A DNA stretch of 50,099 nucleotides from CAZDAW01 sp964503685 (GCA_964503685.1 CAZDAW010000012.1:1-50099); one strand, 5' to 3'; positions 41,895-50,099 are shown, counted from the first letter of the stretch. Numbers and translations are program-made. The notes: a model not told the origin generated them from the sequence alone.

Positions 41895-42818
41895 CTATTC
41901 AGAACAACCTTCTTTGTATCGATGAGCGGGAACCAGCAACAGCGGCATTTTCGACATCGAAATGATCGGCGATGCAACACTGCCAGCCCAAAACGCGTCA
42001 ATTCCTGCTTTGCCATGCGTTCCCAAAACGATCAAATCGTCGCCAGATTTCTCGGCGGCAAGGAAAATTTCCTCCACCGGATTTCCCCGGCGAACCTCCA
42101 CCGAAACAGCCACCCCTTTTTTCTTCCAGATTTCTGCATGCTGAGTAAGGTAATCGTTGACGCTATCTTCCATATAATCTAGCATTGCCCGGCCTGCACC
42201 AGGCAGCAGTTTTTGTGCTGCGGCTCGTGCGCCCGTTAAATTATTCACATTGGGAATTACTGAAAGCAGGTGTATTGCTGCCCCTGTCCGGCAGGCTAAT
42301 TCACCAGCTACTTTCAATCCATATTCATGTTCTGGATGACCGTCCAAGGCAACCAGATAACGCGTGAAAGAGACTGGCGGTTGATAATCAGGCTGATCGG
42401 GTTGAAGTAATAAAATGGGCATTGCTCCAAATTTGATCGCCTGTTGAGCAATGCTGCCCAGCATCCAGTCCCGTAAGCCGCCTTCGCCATGAGCGCACAT
42501 CACGATCAGATCCGGGCATAGCTCACCGCAATGATTGACAATCGAACGGGCAACATTTCTGACTTCCTCGGTATGAACGTGGGCTTTAACTTCGATATCG
42601 GCGGATTTCATTCGCTGCGCCATCTGGGTTAAATACATTTCAGCTTCCGCGACAGTTGCAAGGTGTCTTTCACCATGAATCTGTTTGGGTGCATTGGCTT
42701 CGATCACATGCAACAAAGTGATTGAAGCATTCAGAGAACCGGCCAAAGATTCAGCGACCGGGAGCGCCACCTCCGCCAGCTTTGAACCATCGAGGGGTAC
42801 CAGAATATTATTAATCAT
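41895..42818 (-). CDS. Tandem universal stress protein (two UspA domains)
   Basis: 307 aa with two UspA domains, about 1-143 and 158-303. The strand I-L-V-P-L-D-G-S-K-L-A-E and the ends C-A-H-G-E-G-G and G-T-H-G-K-A-G-I-D-A-F-W-A-G-S-V-A mark the nucleotide-binding pattern. GGAGG from the end of the NRAMP gene serves as SD; only three bases separate the two genes, so they are co-transcribed. Confidence 0.93.
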   Translation of the reverse strand: MINNILVPLDGSKLAEVALPVAESLAGSLNASITLLHVIEANAPKQIHGERHLATVAEAEMYLTQMAQRMKSADIEVKAHVHTEEVRNVARSIVNHCGELCPDLIVMCAHGEGGLRDWMLGSIAQQAIKFGAMPILLLQPDQPDYQPPVSFTRYLVALDGHPEHEYGLKVAGELACRTGAAIHLLSVIPNVNNLTGARAAAQKLLPGAGRAMLDYMEDSVNDYLTQHAEIWKKKGVAVSVEVRRGNPVEEIFLAAEKSGDDLIVLGTHGKAGIDAFWAGSVASPIISMSKMPLLLVPAHRYKEGCSE

Positions 42819-42821
42819 GGG

Positions 42822-44126
42822 TCATCCTCCCACTATCGTTGAGTAAATCAAAAACAGGTTTAATAACACGATCAAACCGGCAATAAAACTGGCTGCAATT
42901 GTTGTGATTCGCTTATTAATCAGAACGCCCATTAAATCACGGCGGCTGGTAAACATCACCAGCGGAATAACGGCTAAAGGCAAACCAAAGCTCAACAAAA
43001 CCTGGCTAATCACCAAGGTTTGAGTTGGGTCAAGACCGAGTCCAATAACTATCAATGAAGGAATCATGGTCACGAGACGGCGTAACCAGACCGGAATCTC
43101 GCGATGCAAAAATCCCTGCATAATCACCTGCCCTGCCATTGTTCCCACCGATGCAGATGATAAACCAGCCGCTAATAACGAAATACCGAATATAGCGCTC
43201 GATGCTTTACCCAGTAAAGGCTCCAACGTCTTGTAGGCTTCTTCTATTGTTCCAATATGGGTCAACCCTTGGGTATGAAAAGTAGAAGCAGCCATAATCA
43301 GCATTGCGCCATTGATCAGACTTGCCATTCCCATTGCGACAAACACATCGATCAATTCAAAGCGGAATAAACGTTTTAGTTGTAGCGGGTCTTTGACAAC
43401 AATCCGGTTTTGAGTCAACGCTGAATGCAAATAAATAGCGTGCGGCATGACCGTTGCGCCTAATATTCCGGTGGCCAGAAGGACGCTTTCAGTTCCACTA
43501 AATTGAGGAATAAACGTATGATAAAGGACCACATTCCATTGGGGACGGTCCATGATCGTCTCAACCACATAACTGATGGCAACCACGCCAATCATTACAG
43601 AGATGACCGCTTCAAGAGAACGAAAACCTTTACGCTCTAAAGCAAGGATCATAAACGTTGCAATAGCCGTCAGGATGCCAGCAATCCACATAGGAATTCC
43701 AAAAAGCAAATTGAATCCCAACGCCGCTCCCAGAAACTCGGCTAAATCGGTTGCCATAGCAACCAATTCCATAACACCCCACATCAGCCAGACGACCGGT
43801 TTAGGAAAACGATTCCGGCAATGCTCTGCGAGGTTTTGTCCGGTAGCAATTCCAAGTTTGGCCGATAAAGATTGGATCAACATTGCCATTAAATTGCTGG
43901 CAAGAATCACCCATAACAGCAAATAACCATATTTTGCCCCCGAAGAAATATTGGTGGCATAGTTGCCAGGGTCAATATAAGCAACACTGGCAATGAAAGC
44001 GGGCCCCAAAAACGGGAGAAGAGTAGCCAAACCGCTTTTCTTACGCTTCCCAGAGAGTACCGCCGTGGCTTCCTGCACGGTTTTTGAGTCTGTTTTCCGA
44101 CTCTCAATCGATCTCTGCTTATCCAT
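42822..44126 (-). CDS. mntH: NRAMP divalent metal transporter (MntH-type)
   Basis: 434 aa, 11 transmembrane helices. The family motifs are present: D-P-G-N-Y-A-T-N in helix 1 (metal site) and A-T-V-M-P-H-A-I-Y-L-H-S in helix 6 (M-P-H). These ligands fit Mn(II)/Fe(II) uptake coupled to protons. A soluble Lys/Ser-rich stretch of about 30 residues precedes helix 1. It is first in an operon with the universal stress protein gene and has a strong promoter. Confidence 0.95.
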   Translation of the reverse strand: MDKQRSIESRKTDSKTVQEATAVLSGKRKKSGLATLLPFLGPAFIASVAYIDPGNYATNISSGAKYGYLLLWVILASNLMAMLIQSLSAKLGIATGQNLAEHCRNRFPKPVVWLMWGVMELVAMATDLAEFLGAALGFNLLFGIPMWIAGILTAIATFMILALERKGFRSLEAVISVMIGVVAISYVVETIMDRPQWNVVLYHTFIPQFSGTESVLLATGILGATVMPHAIYLHSALTQNRIVVKDPLQLKRLFRFELIDVFVAMGMASLINGAMLIMAASTFHTQGLTHIGTIEEAYKTLEPLLGKASSAIFGISLLAAGLSSASVGTMAGQVIMQGFLHREIPVWLRRLVTMIPSLIVIGLGLDPTQTLVISQVLLSFGLPLAVIPLVMFTSRRDLMGVLINKRITTIAASFIAGLIVLLNLFLIYSTIVGG

Positions 44127-44162
44127 TTCACGCTCACTTCAAACAAAATGATAATCCAATCA

Positions 44163-44191
44163 ATATTATCTATTTTAGTATATTTTGTCAA
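44163..44191 (-). promoter_or_regulatory. Promoter of mntH-usp
   Basis: On the minus strand: TTGACA (44186-44191), a 17-bp spacer, and TAATAT (44163-44168), about 37 bp upstream of the ATG. No clear MntR or Fur palindrome is seen. Confidence 0.8.
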
Positions 44192-44325
44192 AAACAGATA
44201 AACTTTGTGGCAATTGTCAGATGACTACCGTTTAAATATAGTGTTAACAACACGATCACTTCAGTTCCAAAACCAGGATCAAATACAATAACTATCGCGA
44301 CAAATAATCCAATATCATTCTAATC

Positions 44326-44354
44326 TTGATAAATCTGAGGTTTTGGCTTAAAAT
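44326..44354 (+). promoter_or_regulatory. Promoter of tRNA-Arg
   Basis: TTGATA (44326-44331), a 17-bp spacer, and TAAAAT (44349-44354), about 40 bp before the mature tRNA. Confidence 0.75.
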
Positions 44355-44395
44355 AGGGATGCAGTTGGAAGGAGCCAGACAAGCTCATTCAGAAT

Positions 44396-44470
44396 GCCCT
44401 CGTAGCTCAATTTGGACAGAGCGCTTGCTTGCGGAGCAATAGGTTGCAGATTCGAGTTCTGCCGGGGGCA
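44396..44470 (+). tRNA. tRNA-Arg (anticodon GCG)
   Basis: A 75-nt cloverleaf. The acceptor stem GCCCTCG / CGGGGGC has one G-T pair. D-arm stem GCTC / GAGC. Anticodon stem CTTGC / GCAAT, with its first pair mismatched, and loop TTGCGGA. T-arm GCAGA-TTCGAGT-TCTGC. Discriminator A. CCA is not encoded. The anticodon GCG would read CGC and CGU. Confidence 0.88.
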
Positions 44471-44477
44471 CTCCTTT

Positions 44478-44510
44478 CCAGGAGCATCGTGTTGATATGC
44501 TCCTGGTTTT
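44478..44510 (+). terminator. Terminator of tRNA-Arg
   Basis: CCAGGAGCAT (44478-44487) pairs with ATGCTCCTGG (44497-44506), followed by TTTT (44507-44510). Its 3' end lies 26 bp before surE, so surE may be expressed by read-through. Confidence 0.88.
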
Positions 44511-44535
44511 GATTATTAAAGGACGGTAAACAATA

Positions 44536-45363
44536 ATGAATTCAGAGAAACCTCAAATTTTATTAACAAACGATGACGGCATTCAATCACCCGGTCTATG
44601 GGCAGCAGCCGAAGCGCTTGCCAACCTGGGGTACGTCACCGTCGTGGCGCCGCGCGAGCAGCATTCCGGAATGGGGCGCAGCCTGCCCAGCACAGCAGAT
44701 GGGATTATTCGCGCTGAAAAGATGACCGTTCACGGTAAAGAGTGGACGGTTTATGCAGTGGGCGGGTCTCCGGCGCAGGCTGTTTTACATGGGCTGCTTG
44801 AAATCATGCCAACCCGCCCTGACCTGGTGGTATCCGGCATCAATTATGGCGAAAATGTAGGCGAAGGGATCAGCGCCTCCGGCACCATCGGCGCTACCCT
44901 CGAAGCTGCTTCAGCAGGAATTCCGGCAATGGCTGTTTCACTTGAGGTGGATGGCAGCTACCATTATTCGTATTCAAGAGAAATTGATTTTTCCACGGCT
45001 GCTCATTTCACCGGTTATTTTGGGCGGCTTCTTCTTGGCCAACGCATGCCCGAAGACGTAGATGTACTCAAGGTCGATGTGCCAGCGAACGCCACACCAG
45101 ATACTCCCTGGGAAATCACGCGTTTATCCCGTCAGCCCTATTTTATATCAACCCGACCTGAACGAGCCTCCTGGGATATACCAGCCAATTTTGGGTATTA
45201 CGCAGCAACAGATCCAGAAAAAAGTCCAACCGATTCAGACATCTATACGCTGCGCGTCAAGCATCTCGTCTCAGTCACACCTTTGAGCATCGATATGACT
45301 TCACGGGTGGATTTGAAAGATCTTGCCCGACAACTTAAAAATAATAATCCGAAAATACAATAA
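44536..45363 (+). CDS. surE: 5'/3'-nucleotidase SurE
   Basis: 275 aa. The metal site begins with L-L-T-N-D-D-G-I-Q-S-P-G (Asp-Asp), followed by A-P-R-E-Q-H-S-G-M-G-R-S and the downstream S-G-I-N-Y-G-E-N-V-G, all diagnostic of SurE. It dephosphorylates nucleoside monophosphates and is tied to stationary-phase survival in E. coli. AAAGGA is about 12 bases before the ATG. Confidence 0.96.
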   Translation: MNSEKPQILLTNDDGIQSPGLWAAAEALANLGYVTVVAPREQHSGMGRSLPSTADGIIRAEKMTVHGKEWTVYAVGGSPAQAVLHGLLEIMPTRPDLVVSGINYGENVGEGISASGTIGATLEAASAGIPAMAVSLEVDGSYHYSYSREIDFSTAAHFTGYFGRLLLGQRMPEDVDVLKVDVPANATPDTPWEITRLSRQPYFISTRPERASWDIPANFGYYAATDPEKSPTDSDIYTLRVKHLVSVTPLSIDMTSRVDLKDLARQLKNNNPKIQ

Positions 45364-45369
45364 AAGAGA

Positions 45370-45396
45370 CGGCGCCCAAAAACCCAAGGGGCGCCG
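45370..45396. terminator. Hairpin between convergent surE and lipoprotein genes
   Basis: CGGCGCCC (45370-45377) pairs with GGGCGCCG (45389-45396) around 11 bases. On the minus strand it is followed by a T-rich stretch (TCTCTTTTATT), so it probably ends the lipoprotein operon. Confidence 0.65.
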
Positions 45397-45409
45397 ATCG
45401 CATCAAGCG

Positions 45410-46522
45410 TCAACCGCCAAGCGCTTCGTAATGGCGTTTCAAAGTATTATAAATATAATTAGTCCACAACCGGGTCATGTCTGTCAGTTTGTAATCATGC
45501 GTTGAAAAAGACTGGAGAATCCCTCGCCCATCAAAGCAACGCACAAGGACGCCATATTGGTCATAAACATCACCGTGAGTGCCGGCCAATAGAATTGCGT
45601 CACTTCCACTGGTCTTTTTCAGCAGGTCGCCTTCCCAACCACATTCCGGGCACGTATTATGCGCCCAGTAGGGGGTAAAGCGGATCGCCGGCATTCCCAG
45701 CGAATTAGGCGTTGTAAAAATACTGTCGTCAGAAGCCAGAGCATAGAGGTACAGATCACTTTGCCAATTCAGATCGCGGTGCACTTCAACGCCGCACTGA
45801 GCAAGGAAATTTCCCATCTTTGAACCCGGTCCGCCGATATCCCAGGCATACCAGAACTCTGCAACCACCCCGGCTTTATTCCGTACAACCTGCTCCAGAA
45901 TCCCATCCCAGAGTTCACCTTTAACACGCTCTTTCGCCTCGGTATTAACAATAATCAAATCCCATTTAGTACCTGAACGAAGATCAGTCAGGAAATTCCC
46001 CACATCAGAAATGTGGCTGGTAACATTCCGCTGCAAGCCCAAAGAAGCCAGCGCATCAGGAACAACAGAACCACCTGATTTATCACGCATATTATCAATC
46101 ATCAGGATTTTTGCGCTTTTCATCCGGGTCTCAAAATCTTGCCCGGTTGCCTGTTGTTGCTGGTTTTCCTGCGGGATTTCAGGTGTATAGGTCGGATAAG
46201 GGGTGTAGGTAGGCTGCGCTGGTTGAGACTGCCCTCCCTGTTGTTGCTGTGGTTGCTCCAACTGCTGCTGCTGATTTTGGATGGCAGTATTGGTTGCCTG
46301 TTGAGCGGTGTTGGTCAGTTGCAGTGAAAGCTGTTCCTTTTGTTTGGCGTTAACCGTTGCCTGGACATTCAATGCCATGAGCGTTTCTTCGGCGCCAGAA
46401 CTTTTTGATGATGTTGCCGGGCTGACAGTCGGCGCACCGCAAGCCAGTATAACAACAACCAAAATCAAAGTGACGCTCACAAGAGAATAATATTTTCTTT
46501 GAACCTTTAATTTTTGCTCCAT
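45410..46522 (-). CDS. Lipoprotein with amidotransferase-like outer domain
   Basis: 370 aa from the ATG at 46522, with GGAGGAG just before it. The signal ends in V-I-L-A-C (Cys at about 27). A Gln-rich stretch (about 75-105) and the motif P-T-Y-T-P-Y-P-T-Y-T-P lead to a C-terminal domain (about 125-370). Its alternating strands (K-I-L-M-I-D-N-M, W-D-L-I-I-V-N-T, G-I-L-Q-S-F-S-T-H-D-Y) suggest a ThuA or class I amidotransferase-like flavodoxin fold. No catalytic Cys triad is evident, so a binding role is more likely. It is last of three lipoproteins with related N-terminal halves. Confidence 0.82.
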   Translation of the reverse strand: MEQKLKVQRKYYSLVSVTLILVVVILACGAPTVSPATSSKSSGAEETLMALNVQATVNAKQKEQLSLQLTNTAQQATNTAIQNQQQQLEQPQQQQGGQSQPAQPTYTPYPTYTPEIPQENQQQQATGQDFETRMKSAKILMIDNMRDKSGGSVVPDALASLGLQRNVTSHISDVGNFLTDLRSGTKWDLIIVNTEAKERVKGELWDGILEQVVRNKAGVVAEFWYAWDIGGPGSKMGNFLAQCGVEVHRDLNWQSDLYLYALASDDSIFTTPNSLGMPAIRFTPYWAHNTCPECGWEGDLLKKTSGSDAILLAGTHGDVYDQYGVLVRCFDGRGILQSFSTHDYKLTDMTRLWTNYIYNTLKRHYEALGG

Positions 46523-46568
46523 ATCTCCTCCAAAATATATATTTCTCACTTATATTCTTCCAAATTGA

Positions 46569-47306
46569 TTACTGCGCGCATGGGTAAAAAGTAATATCAC
46601 TATACACTGGGCTGCGATATGTACCATCATCAGCAATAATTTGATATTGGAACCAGGATTCATGCATCAATGGAGGATAATGGATATCCTGTGAGCTACT
46701 ACCCCCACCGACAATTGTCGCACTGCGTGCATCACTTCCATCACGGTGAAGGTCTTTGTTTTCCCAATCTGTCTTTCGGCCATCTGTTTTGTCCTGAATA
46801 CGAAAATAAACCGCCATACCAACGTTTATATCAGGAACCTTCTGGGTTATTTTTACACTATAAGGTTCCTGATAGCAATAAAATCTACTGGTAGATTTGG
46901 TCGGTTGTGGATAAGTCAATTGGCCTGACGGCGGTGGTTCTGTACTGGTTGGAGGTGCAGCAGGTTTTGTAAGCGTCGGCTGCGAAGTATAGGTGGGATA
47001 GGGTGTATAGGTTGGCTGAACAACGGTAAAAGTTGGCGGTGGAACAGATTGCGTCGCTGAAATACGTTGAGCTTCCATCGTCACCTGAATAACAGCTTGA
47101 GTTAATTGTTGATTCATCAACTCAACCTGTCGAGCATCTGTTGTTAATTGCACCTGCATAGCAACCTGAGTTTCACCATTCACATTGCTGGTTTCCGCGG
47201 GCAAAGCAGAAGTCGGCATACCACAAGCCAGGGTTAAAATCAGCAAGATAATGGCGATGGATAACAACGATTTTGTATATTGATTAATGATTTTATGGCT
47301 GCTCAT
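46569..47306 (-). CDS. Lipoprotein of a tandem paralogous family (copy 2)
   Basis: 245 aa from the ATG at 47306, with GGAGG six bases upstream. The lipobox is L-T-L-A-C. A helix like that of the neighbours (E-T-Q-V-A-M-Q-V-Q-L-T-T-D-A-R) and the P-T-Y-T-P-Y-P-T-Y-T linker precede a C-terminal beta-rich domain (about 145-245). That domain starts S-R-F-Y-C-Y, includes Y-Q-I-I-A-D-D-G-T-Y-R-S-P-V-Y, and ends F-Y-P-C. The same domain is in the gene at 47343. I do not recognise the family. Confidence 0.82.
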   Translation of the reverse strand: MSSHKIINQYTKSLLSIAIILLILTLACGMPTSALPAETSNVNGETQVAMQVQLTTDARQVELMNQQLTQAVIQVTMEAQRISATQSVPPPTFTVVQPTYTPYPTYTSQPTLTKPAAPPTSTEPPPSGQLTYPQPTKSTSRFYCYQEPYSVKITQKVPDINVGMAVYFRIQDKTDGRKTDWENKDLHRDGSDARSATIVGGGSSSQDIHYPPLMHESWFQYQIIADDGTYRSPVYSDITFYPCAQ

Positions 47307-47342
47307 CAATTTCCTCCTTAGTTTTAGCCCCAAAATCTGTTC

Positions 47343-48035
47343 TCAAGGACAAGGCAAGGCTGTTATATCTTCATAGATAGGACTGCGATAGGATCCGTCA
47401 TCTGATATGATAAGATATTGAAGCCAGGCTTCAGTAAACTGCAATGGGTTTACCACATCTTTTTTTATATAGAGGGTGACGGTACGCCCTTCAATATTTC
47501 TCACCATATCTTTAATAAGCCAATCTGAAGTCTTATTAGTTTTCTTTTCAACCAGGCGATAATATATCGCCATTGGCGGCATATTCTCCCCCTGTAAAGT
47601 GATAGTAACCATTTCCGGCACACCTTCCGTCAGACAGCCAAATCGGGATACTGAAAAAATCGGTTTTTTGTAAACCGGTGTTTCTTCTGAAGTATCTGTA
47701 CCTGCCGGCAACGGCGAGGGTAAATCCTCATACGAGAGTGAAGGAGTAGTGTTTAAAGAGGGCGTGGCTGGTATTAATGTCGACAGTTGTTCAGGAGAAA
47801 GGGTGGCAGTCGGTTTTTCCTCAACATCAACAGGCTGTTCAATAGTCGAGGTTGTCGTCGGTTGCTGTTCTATATCTGCTGTAGTTTGTTTTTGTAAGTA
47901 TACTTTCGTTTCTTCAGAGCCTGACCCCTGCGACATTATTGGTTGTGTAGAAGTTAATACACAAGAAAGGTCCGCCAATATCAGACATATAATAAAATAA
48001 AACAGTTTATTTGCTCGACTCAACCGATATTGCAT
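47343..48035 (-). CDS. Lipoprotein of a tandem paralogous family (copy 1)
   Basis: 230 aa. The signal ends in L-A-D-L-S-C, an acceptable lipobox. A short helix (E-E-T-K-V-Y-L-Q-K-Q-T-T) and a Thr/Pro linker lead to the C-terminal domain (about 125-230): S-V-S-R-F-G-C, Y-L-I-I-S-D-D-G-S-Y-R-S-P-I-Y, and a terminal L-P-C-P. Domain-wide similarity to the gene at 46569 marks a duplication. It follows ychF by 37 bp on the same strand. Function unknown. Confidence 0.8.
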   Translation of the reverse strand: MQYRLSRANKLFYFIICLILADLSCVLTSTQPIMSQGSGSEETKVYLQKQTTADIEQQPTTTSTIEQPVDVEEKPTATLSPEQLSTLIPATPSLNTTPSLSYEDLPSPLPAGTDTSEETPVYKKPIFSVSRFGCLTEGVPEMVTITLQGENMPPMAIYYRLVEKKTNKTSDWLIKDMVRNIEGRTVTLYIKKDVVNPLQFTEAWLQYLIISDDGSYRSPIYEDITALPCP

Positions 48036-48072
48036 ATATCACACCTAACAATAAATTGCGCACGCCCGGCGC

Positions 48073-49143
48073 TCAAACATTAAACCGAATATGCATAATA
48101 TCGCCATCCTTGACAATATACTCCTTGCCTTCCAGGCGAAGTTTTCCGTGAGTTTTTGCCTCGTTTAATCCACCCAGCGAGACAAGATCATCATATGCGA
48201 CAACTTCAGCCCTGATGAAACCTTTCTGTAAATCAGTGTGTATCTCGCCGGCCGATTCATAGGCTGTTGCCGAACGGCGAGTAGTCCAGGCTCTCACTTC
48301 ATCTTCTCCAACCGTAAAGAAGGACTGCAATCCTAACAAATCATAAGACAGGCGAATCATCCGGTTCAGACTGGGTTCAGTGATACCGTATTCATCCAGA
48401 AAAATGCGCGACTCGTCCGGCGGCAATTGAGCAATTTCCATTTCAAGTTTACCCAGCAGATCAACCACCTGACTTTTTTGATGAGCATAGTTTAAAGAGG
48501 GTGGAGTCTGCCCTTCCGATAAATTAAGGGCGATCAGAACAGGTTTACGCGACAAGAAGCCAAACCCGGAAAGTAATTTCTCTTCTTCAGAGTCAATATC
48601 AAGATCGCGCAGCGGTTTTTCTTCTGAAAGGTGAGCCTGCATTTTTTGAAAAAGATTGCTTTCACGTTCAATAATGAGCTTATCACGTCCGCCACCTTTC
48701 TTCTTTTCCTCAGCCAGACGTTCAAGTTTGCGTTCGATGGCAATCAGGTCATTGATGATCAATTCAGAATCCATGGCACTTATATCTCGCAGAGGATCAA
48801 CAGAACCGGAAGGATGAGGAACTTCATCCGATTCAAAGACCCTTACCACATGAATGAAACCATCCATCTGCGAAAGTTGATTCAGGAGTGTACCCGAAAT
48901 GCCAGCTTTCCCTGCACTCCCATCCAAGCCGGCAATATCGGCGTAGGTCACTTTAGCGTAGATGGTTTTCTTGGGCTTGAACATTGCCGACAGGCGATCA
49001 ATTCGCTCATCCGGGACATCAACCACTGCTGTATGAACTTCGATCCGCCCACCACTGGTTGTCGTGGGCTGGTCACCCCGGGTTAATGCATTGAAGATGG
49101 TGGTTTTGCCAGACTGGGGAAGACCAATGATTCCAAGACGCAT
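48073..49143 (-). CDS. ychF: Obg-family ATPase YchF
   Basis: 356 aa, close to the usual 360. Walker A G-L-P-Q-S-G-K-T-T, the D-I-A-G-L switch region, and the coiled-coil insert (about 130-170) are present. The C-terminal TGS domain (about 275-356; G-E-D-E-V-R-A-W-T, I-H-T-D-L-Q-K-G-F-I-R-A-E-V) completes the family. YchF binds ribosomes and hydrolyses ATP in preference to GTP, and acts in stress responses. AAGG is eight bases before the ATG. It heads a minus-strand run with the three lipoproteins. Confidence 0.96.
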   Translation of the reverse strand: MRLGIIGLPQSGKTTIFNALTRGDQPTTTSGGRIEVHTAVVDVPDERIDRLSAMFKPKKTIYAKVTYADIAGLDGSAGKAGISGTLLNQLSQMDGFIHVVRVFESDEVPHPSGSVDPLRDISAMDSELIINDLIAIERKLERLAEEKKKGGGRDKLIIERESNLFQKMQAHLSEEKPLRDLDIDSEEEKLLSGFGFLSRKPVLIALNLSEGQTPPSLNYAHQKSQVVDLLGKLEMEIAQLPPDESRIFLDEYGITEPSLNRMIRLSYDLLGLQSFFTVGEDEVRAWTTRRSATAYESAGEIHTDLQKGFIRAEVVAYDDLVSLGGLNEAKTHGKLRLEGKEYIVKDGDIMHIRFNV

Positions 49144-49153
49144 AGATTGTACC

Positions 49154-49182
49154 TTGACCCTTCTGTAATTATTGGATATACT
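49154..49182 (+). promoter_or_regulatory. Promoter of tRNA-Leu
   Basis: TTGACC (49154-49159), a 17-bp spacer, and TATACT (49177-49182), 15 bp upstream of the mature tRNA. Confidence 0.8.
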
Positions 49183-49197
49183 TGATTATAACAAAAA

Positions 49198-49279
49198 GCC
49201 GGAGTGGCGGAATTGGCAGACGCGCACGACTCAAAATCGTGTCCTCTCGGGGGTGTGGGTTCGATTCCCACCTTCGGCA
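49198..49279 (+). tRNA. tRNA-Leu (anticodon CAA)
   Basis: An 82-nt class II tRNA. The acceptor is GCCGGAG / CTTCGGC. Anticodon stem CACGA / TCGTG with loop CTCAAAA (anticodon CAA, reading UUG). Long variable arm TCCTCTCGGGGG. T-arm GTGGG-TTCGATT-CCCAC. Discriminator A; CCA is not encoded. Confidence 0.96.
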
Positions 49280-49408
49280 CTTTCATTATAACATAGACCT
49301 ATATCGCAATAACAAAACATTTTTGGGTCTATTGGTGTGAATAGTTGTGTGCCTGAGAAGAAGAGCTGGCCATTAAAAACCTGAACTTATCACTTACGGG
49401 TACCCGCT

Positions 49409-50099
49409 ATGCCATTAATAAATGATATTCTTGCAGTTATATTGGGTGGAGGCAGGGGGAGCAGGTTATATCCACTCACCAAATTACGCTCAAAACCAGC
49501 CGTTCCTATTGCAGGCAAATACCGTTTAATAGACGTACCAATCAGTAATTGCATTAACTCTGGAATTTACCGGATAGCCATTCTTACCCAGTTCAATTCT
49601 GTTTCACTTCACCGGCATATTACCCGTTCTTACAACTTTGATTCTTTCCATCGAGGATGGATTCAAATTTGGGCTGCGGAACAAACCTTGAACAGTGCAG
49701 ACTGGTACCAGGGCACAGCAGACGCTGTTCGCAAACAGTTATTCGAAATTCAATCGACAAAATCGCCTTACGTTTTAATCCTGGCAGGCGACCATCTGTA
49801 TCGTATGGATTACGCTGCGATGGCGGAATACCACGTTGAAAAGGGAGCGGATATAACAGTTGCCGTCCAACCTGTTCCAGTACAAGAGGCTTCACGTTTT
49901 GGGATTTTAAAACGCGAAGCGGATGGGCGGATTAGTTCCTTCACCGAAAAACCATCAGATAAACAAACATTAGAGAAATTCATCAGCCGGGATGATCCAT
50001 CCCGACCGTTTTTAGGGTCGATGGGTATTTATTTCTTCAAAACAGATGTTTTAATCCGCTTACTGGAAAATCTCACATTCGATGATTTCGGGAAAGATG
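49409..50099 (+). CDS. glgC: Glucose-1-phosphate adenylyltransferase (3' partial)
   Basis: 230 codons from the ATG at 49409; the frame runs off the window. It makes ADP-glucose for glycogen synthesis. The nucleotide loop L-G-G-G-R-G-S-R-L-Y-P-L-T, then K-P-A-V-P-I-A-G-K-Y-R-L-I-D, Y-Q-G-T-A-D-A-V, L-I-L-A-G-D-H-L-Y-R-M-D-Y and F-T-E-K-P are GlgC signatures. No SD is visible before the ATG. The allosteric and C-terminal parts lie outside the window. Confidence 0.95.
   Translation, partial: MPLINDILAVILGGGRGSRLYPLTKLRSKPAVPIAGKYRLIDVPISNCINSGIYRIAILTQFNSVSLHRHITRSYNFDSFHRGWIQIWAAEQTLNSADWYQGTADAVRKQLFEIQSTKSPYVLILAGDHLYRMDYAAMAEYHVEKGADITVAVQPVPVQEASRFGILKREADGRISSFTEKPSDKQTLEKFISRDDPSRPFLGSMGIYFFKTDVLIRLLENLTFDDFGKD

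Overview
ORGANISM. The window looks like a chromosomal segment of a Chloroflexota bacterium of the Anaerolineae type. The main reasons are the many short lipoproteins and membrane proteins with Thr/Pro-rich linkers (TPTPT, TATAT), the repeated use of NBR1-type Ig-like domains with W-x-N-x-G-x-x-T/C-W patterns, LysM and RodZ-like proteins with the same linkers, a B12-dependent methylmalonyl-CoA module, and strong sigma70-type promoters, several of them apparently leaderless. The assignment is inference from style and gene content. No rRNA is present to settle it.

LAYOUT. (1) 0-4 kb: three secreted or lipid-anchored NBR1-Ig proteins with queG embedded between them, closed by a 17-bp terminator. 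(2) 4-8 kb, minus strand: a membrane-anchored LysM protein and uvrA, followed by a gene-free stretch of about 0.5 kb. (3) 8-16 kb: a UMF1-type MFS transporter in unusually GC-rich DNA, an ABC-2 export pair, an ECF sigma/anti-sigma pair, and methylmalonyl-CoA mutase plus epimerase. (4) 16-22 kb, plus strand: a DUF1786 protein, a 1009-aa PQQ-type beta-propeller protein and a large membrane protein, apparently one operon of unknown role. (5) 22-27 kb: rplI, a RodZ-like protein with a duplicated HTH, rimO and a GT-C type glycosyltransferase. (6) 27-33 kb: a small membrane protein, a TM protein with TPR-like helices, murJ, and a KimA-like K+ transporter with a Crp/Fnr regulator. (7) 33-41 kb: an arsenic/metalloid region. 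(8) 41-44 kb: a PlsC-like acyltransferase, a universal stress protein and an NRAMP transporter. (9) 44-50 kb: tRNA-Arg(GCG), surE, three tandem paralogous lipoproteins behind ychF, tRNA-Leu(CAA) and the start of glgC.

MOST INTERESTING REGION. Positions 33-41 kb hold a PAT/ArsN-like acetyltransferase, three intact ArsR-family regulators, a decayed fourth ArsR copy, an ACR3 arsenite efflux pump, a TauE/SafE permease, a tandem universal stress protein, a two-domain methyltransferase whose C-terminal half is ArsM, and a 2x[4Fe-4S] ferredoxin. Unlisted elements found by reading include a frameshifted arsR pseudogene (34158-34532) and a 32-residue, five-cysteine ORF translationally coupled between arsR and tauE (36685-36783). 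A perfect 38-bp palindrome lies between arsR and the ferredoxin gene, and its core is repeated in front of arsM. Together these suggest one metalloid-responsive regulon whose members (sensing, efflux, methylation, possibly acetylation, and a redox partner) are arranged as several small transcription units.

REGULATORY STYLE. Several genes have a TATAAT box 6-7 nt upstream of the ATG and no Shine-Dalgarno sequence, so leaderless transcripts are likely. Others have clear SD sequences. One terminator hairpin (27543-27578) carries the SD of the next gene in its own 3' arm.
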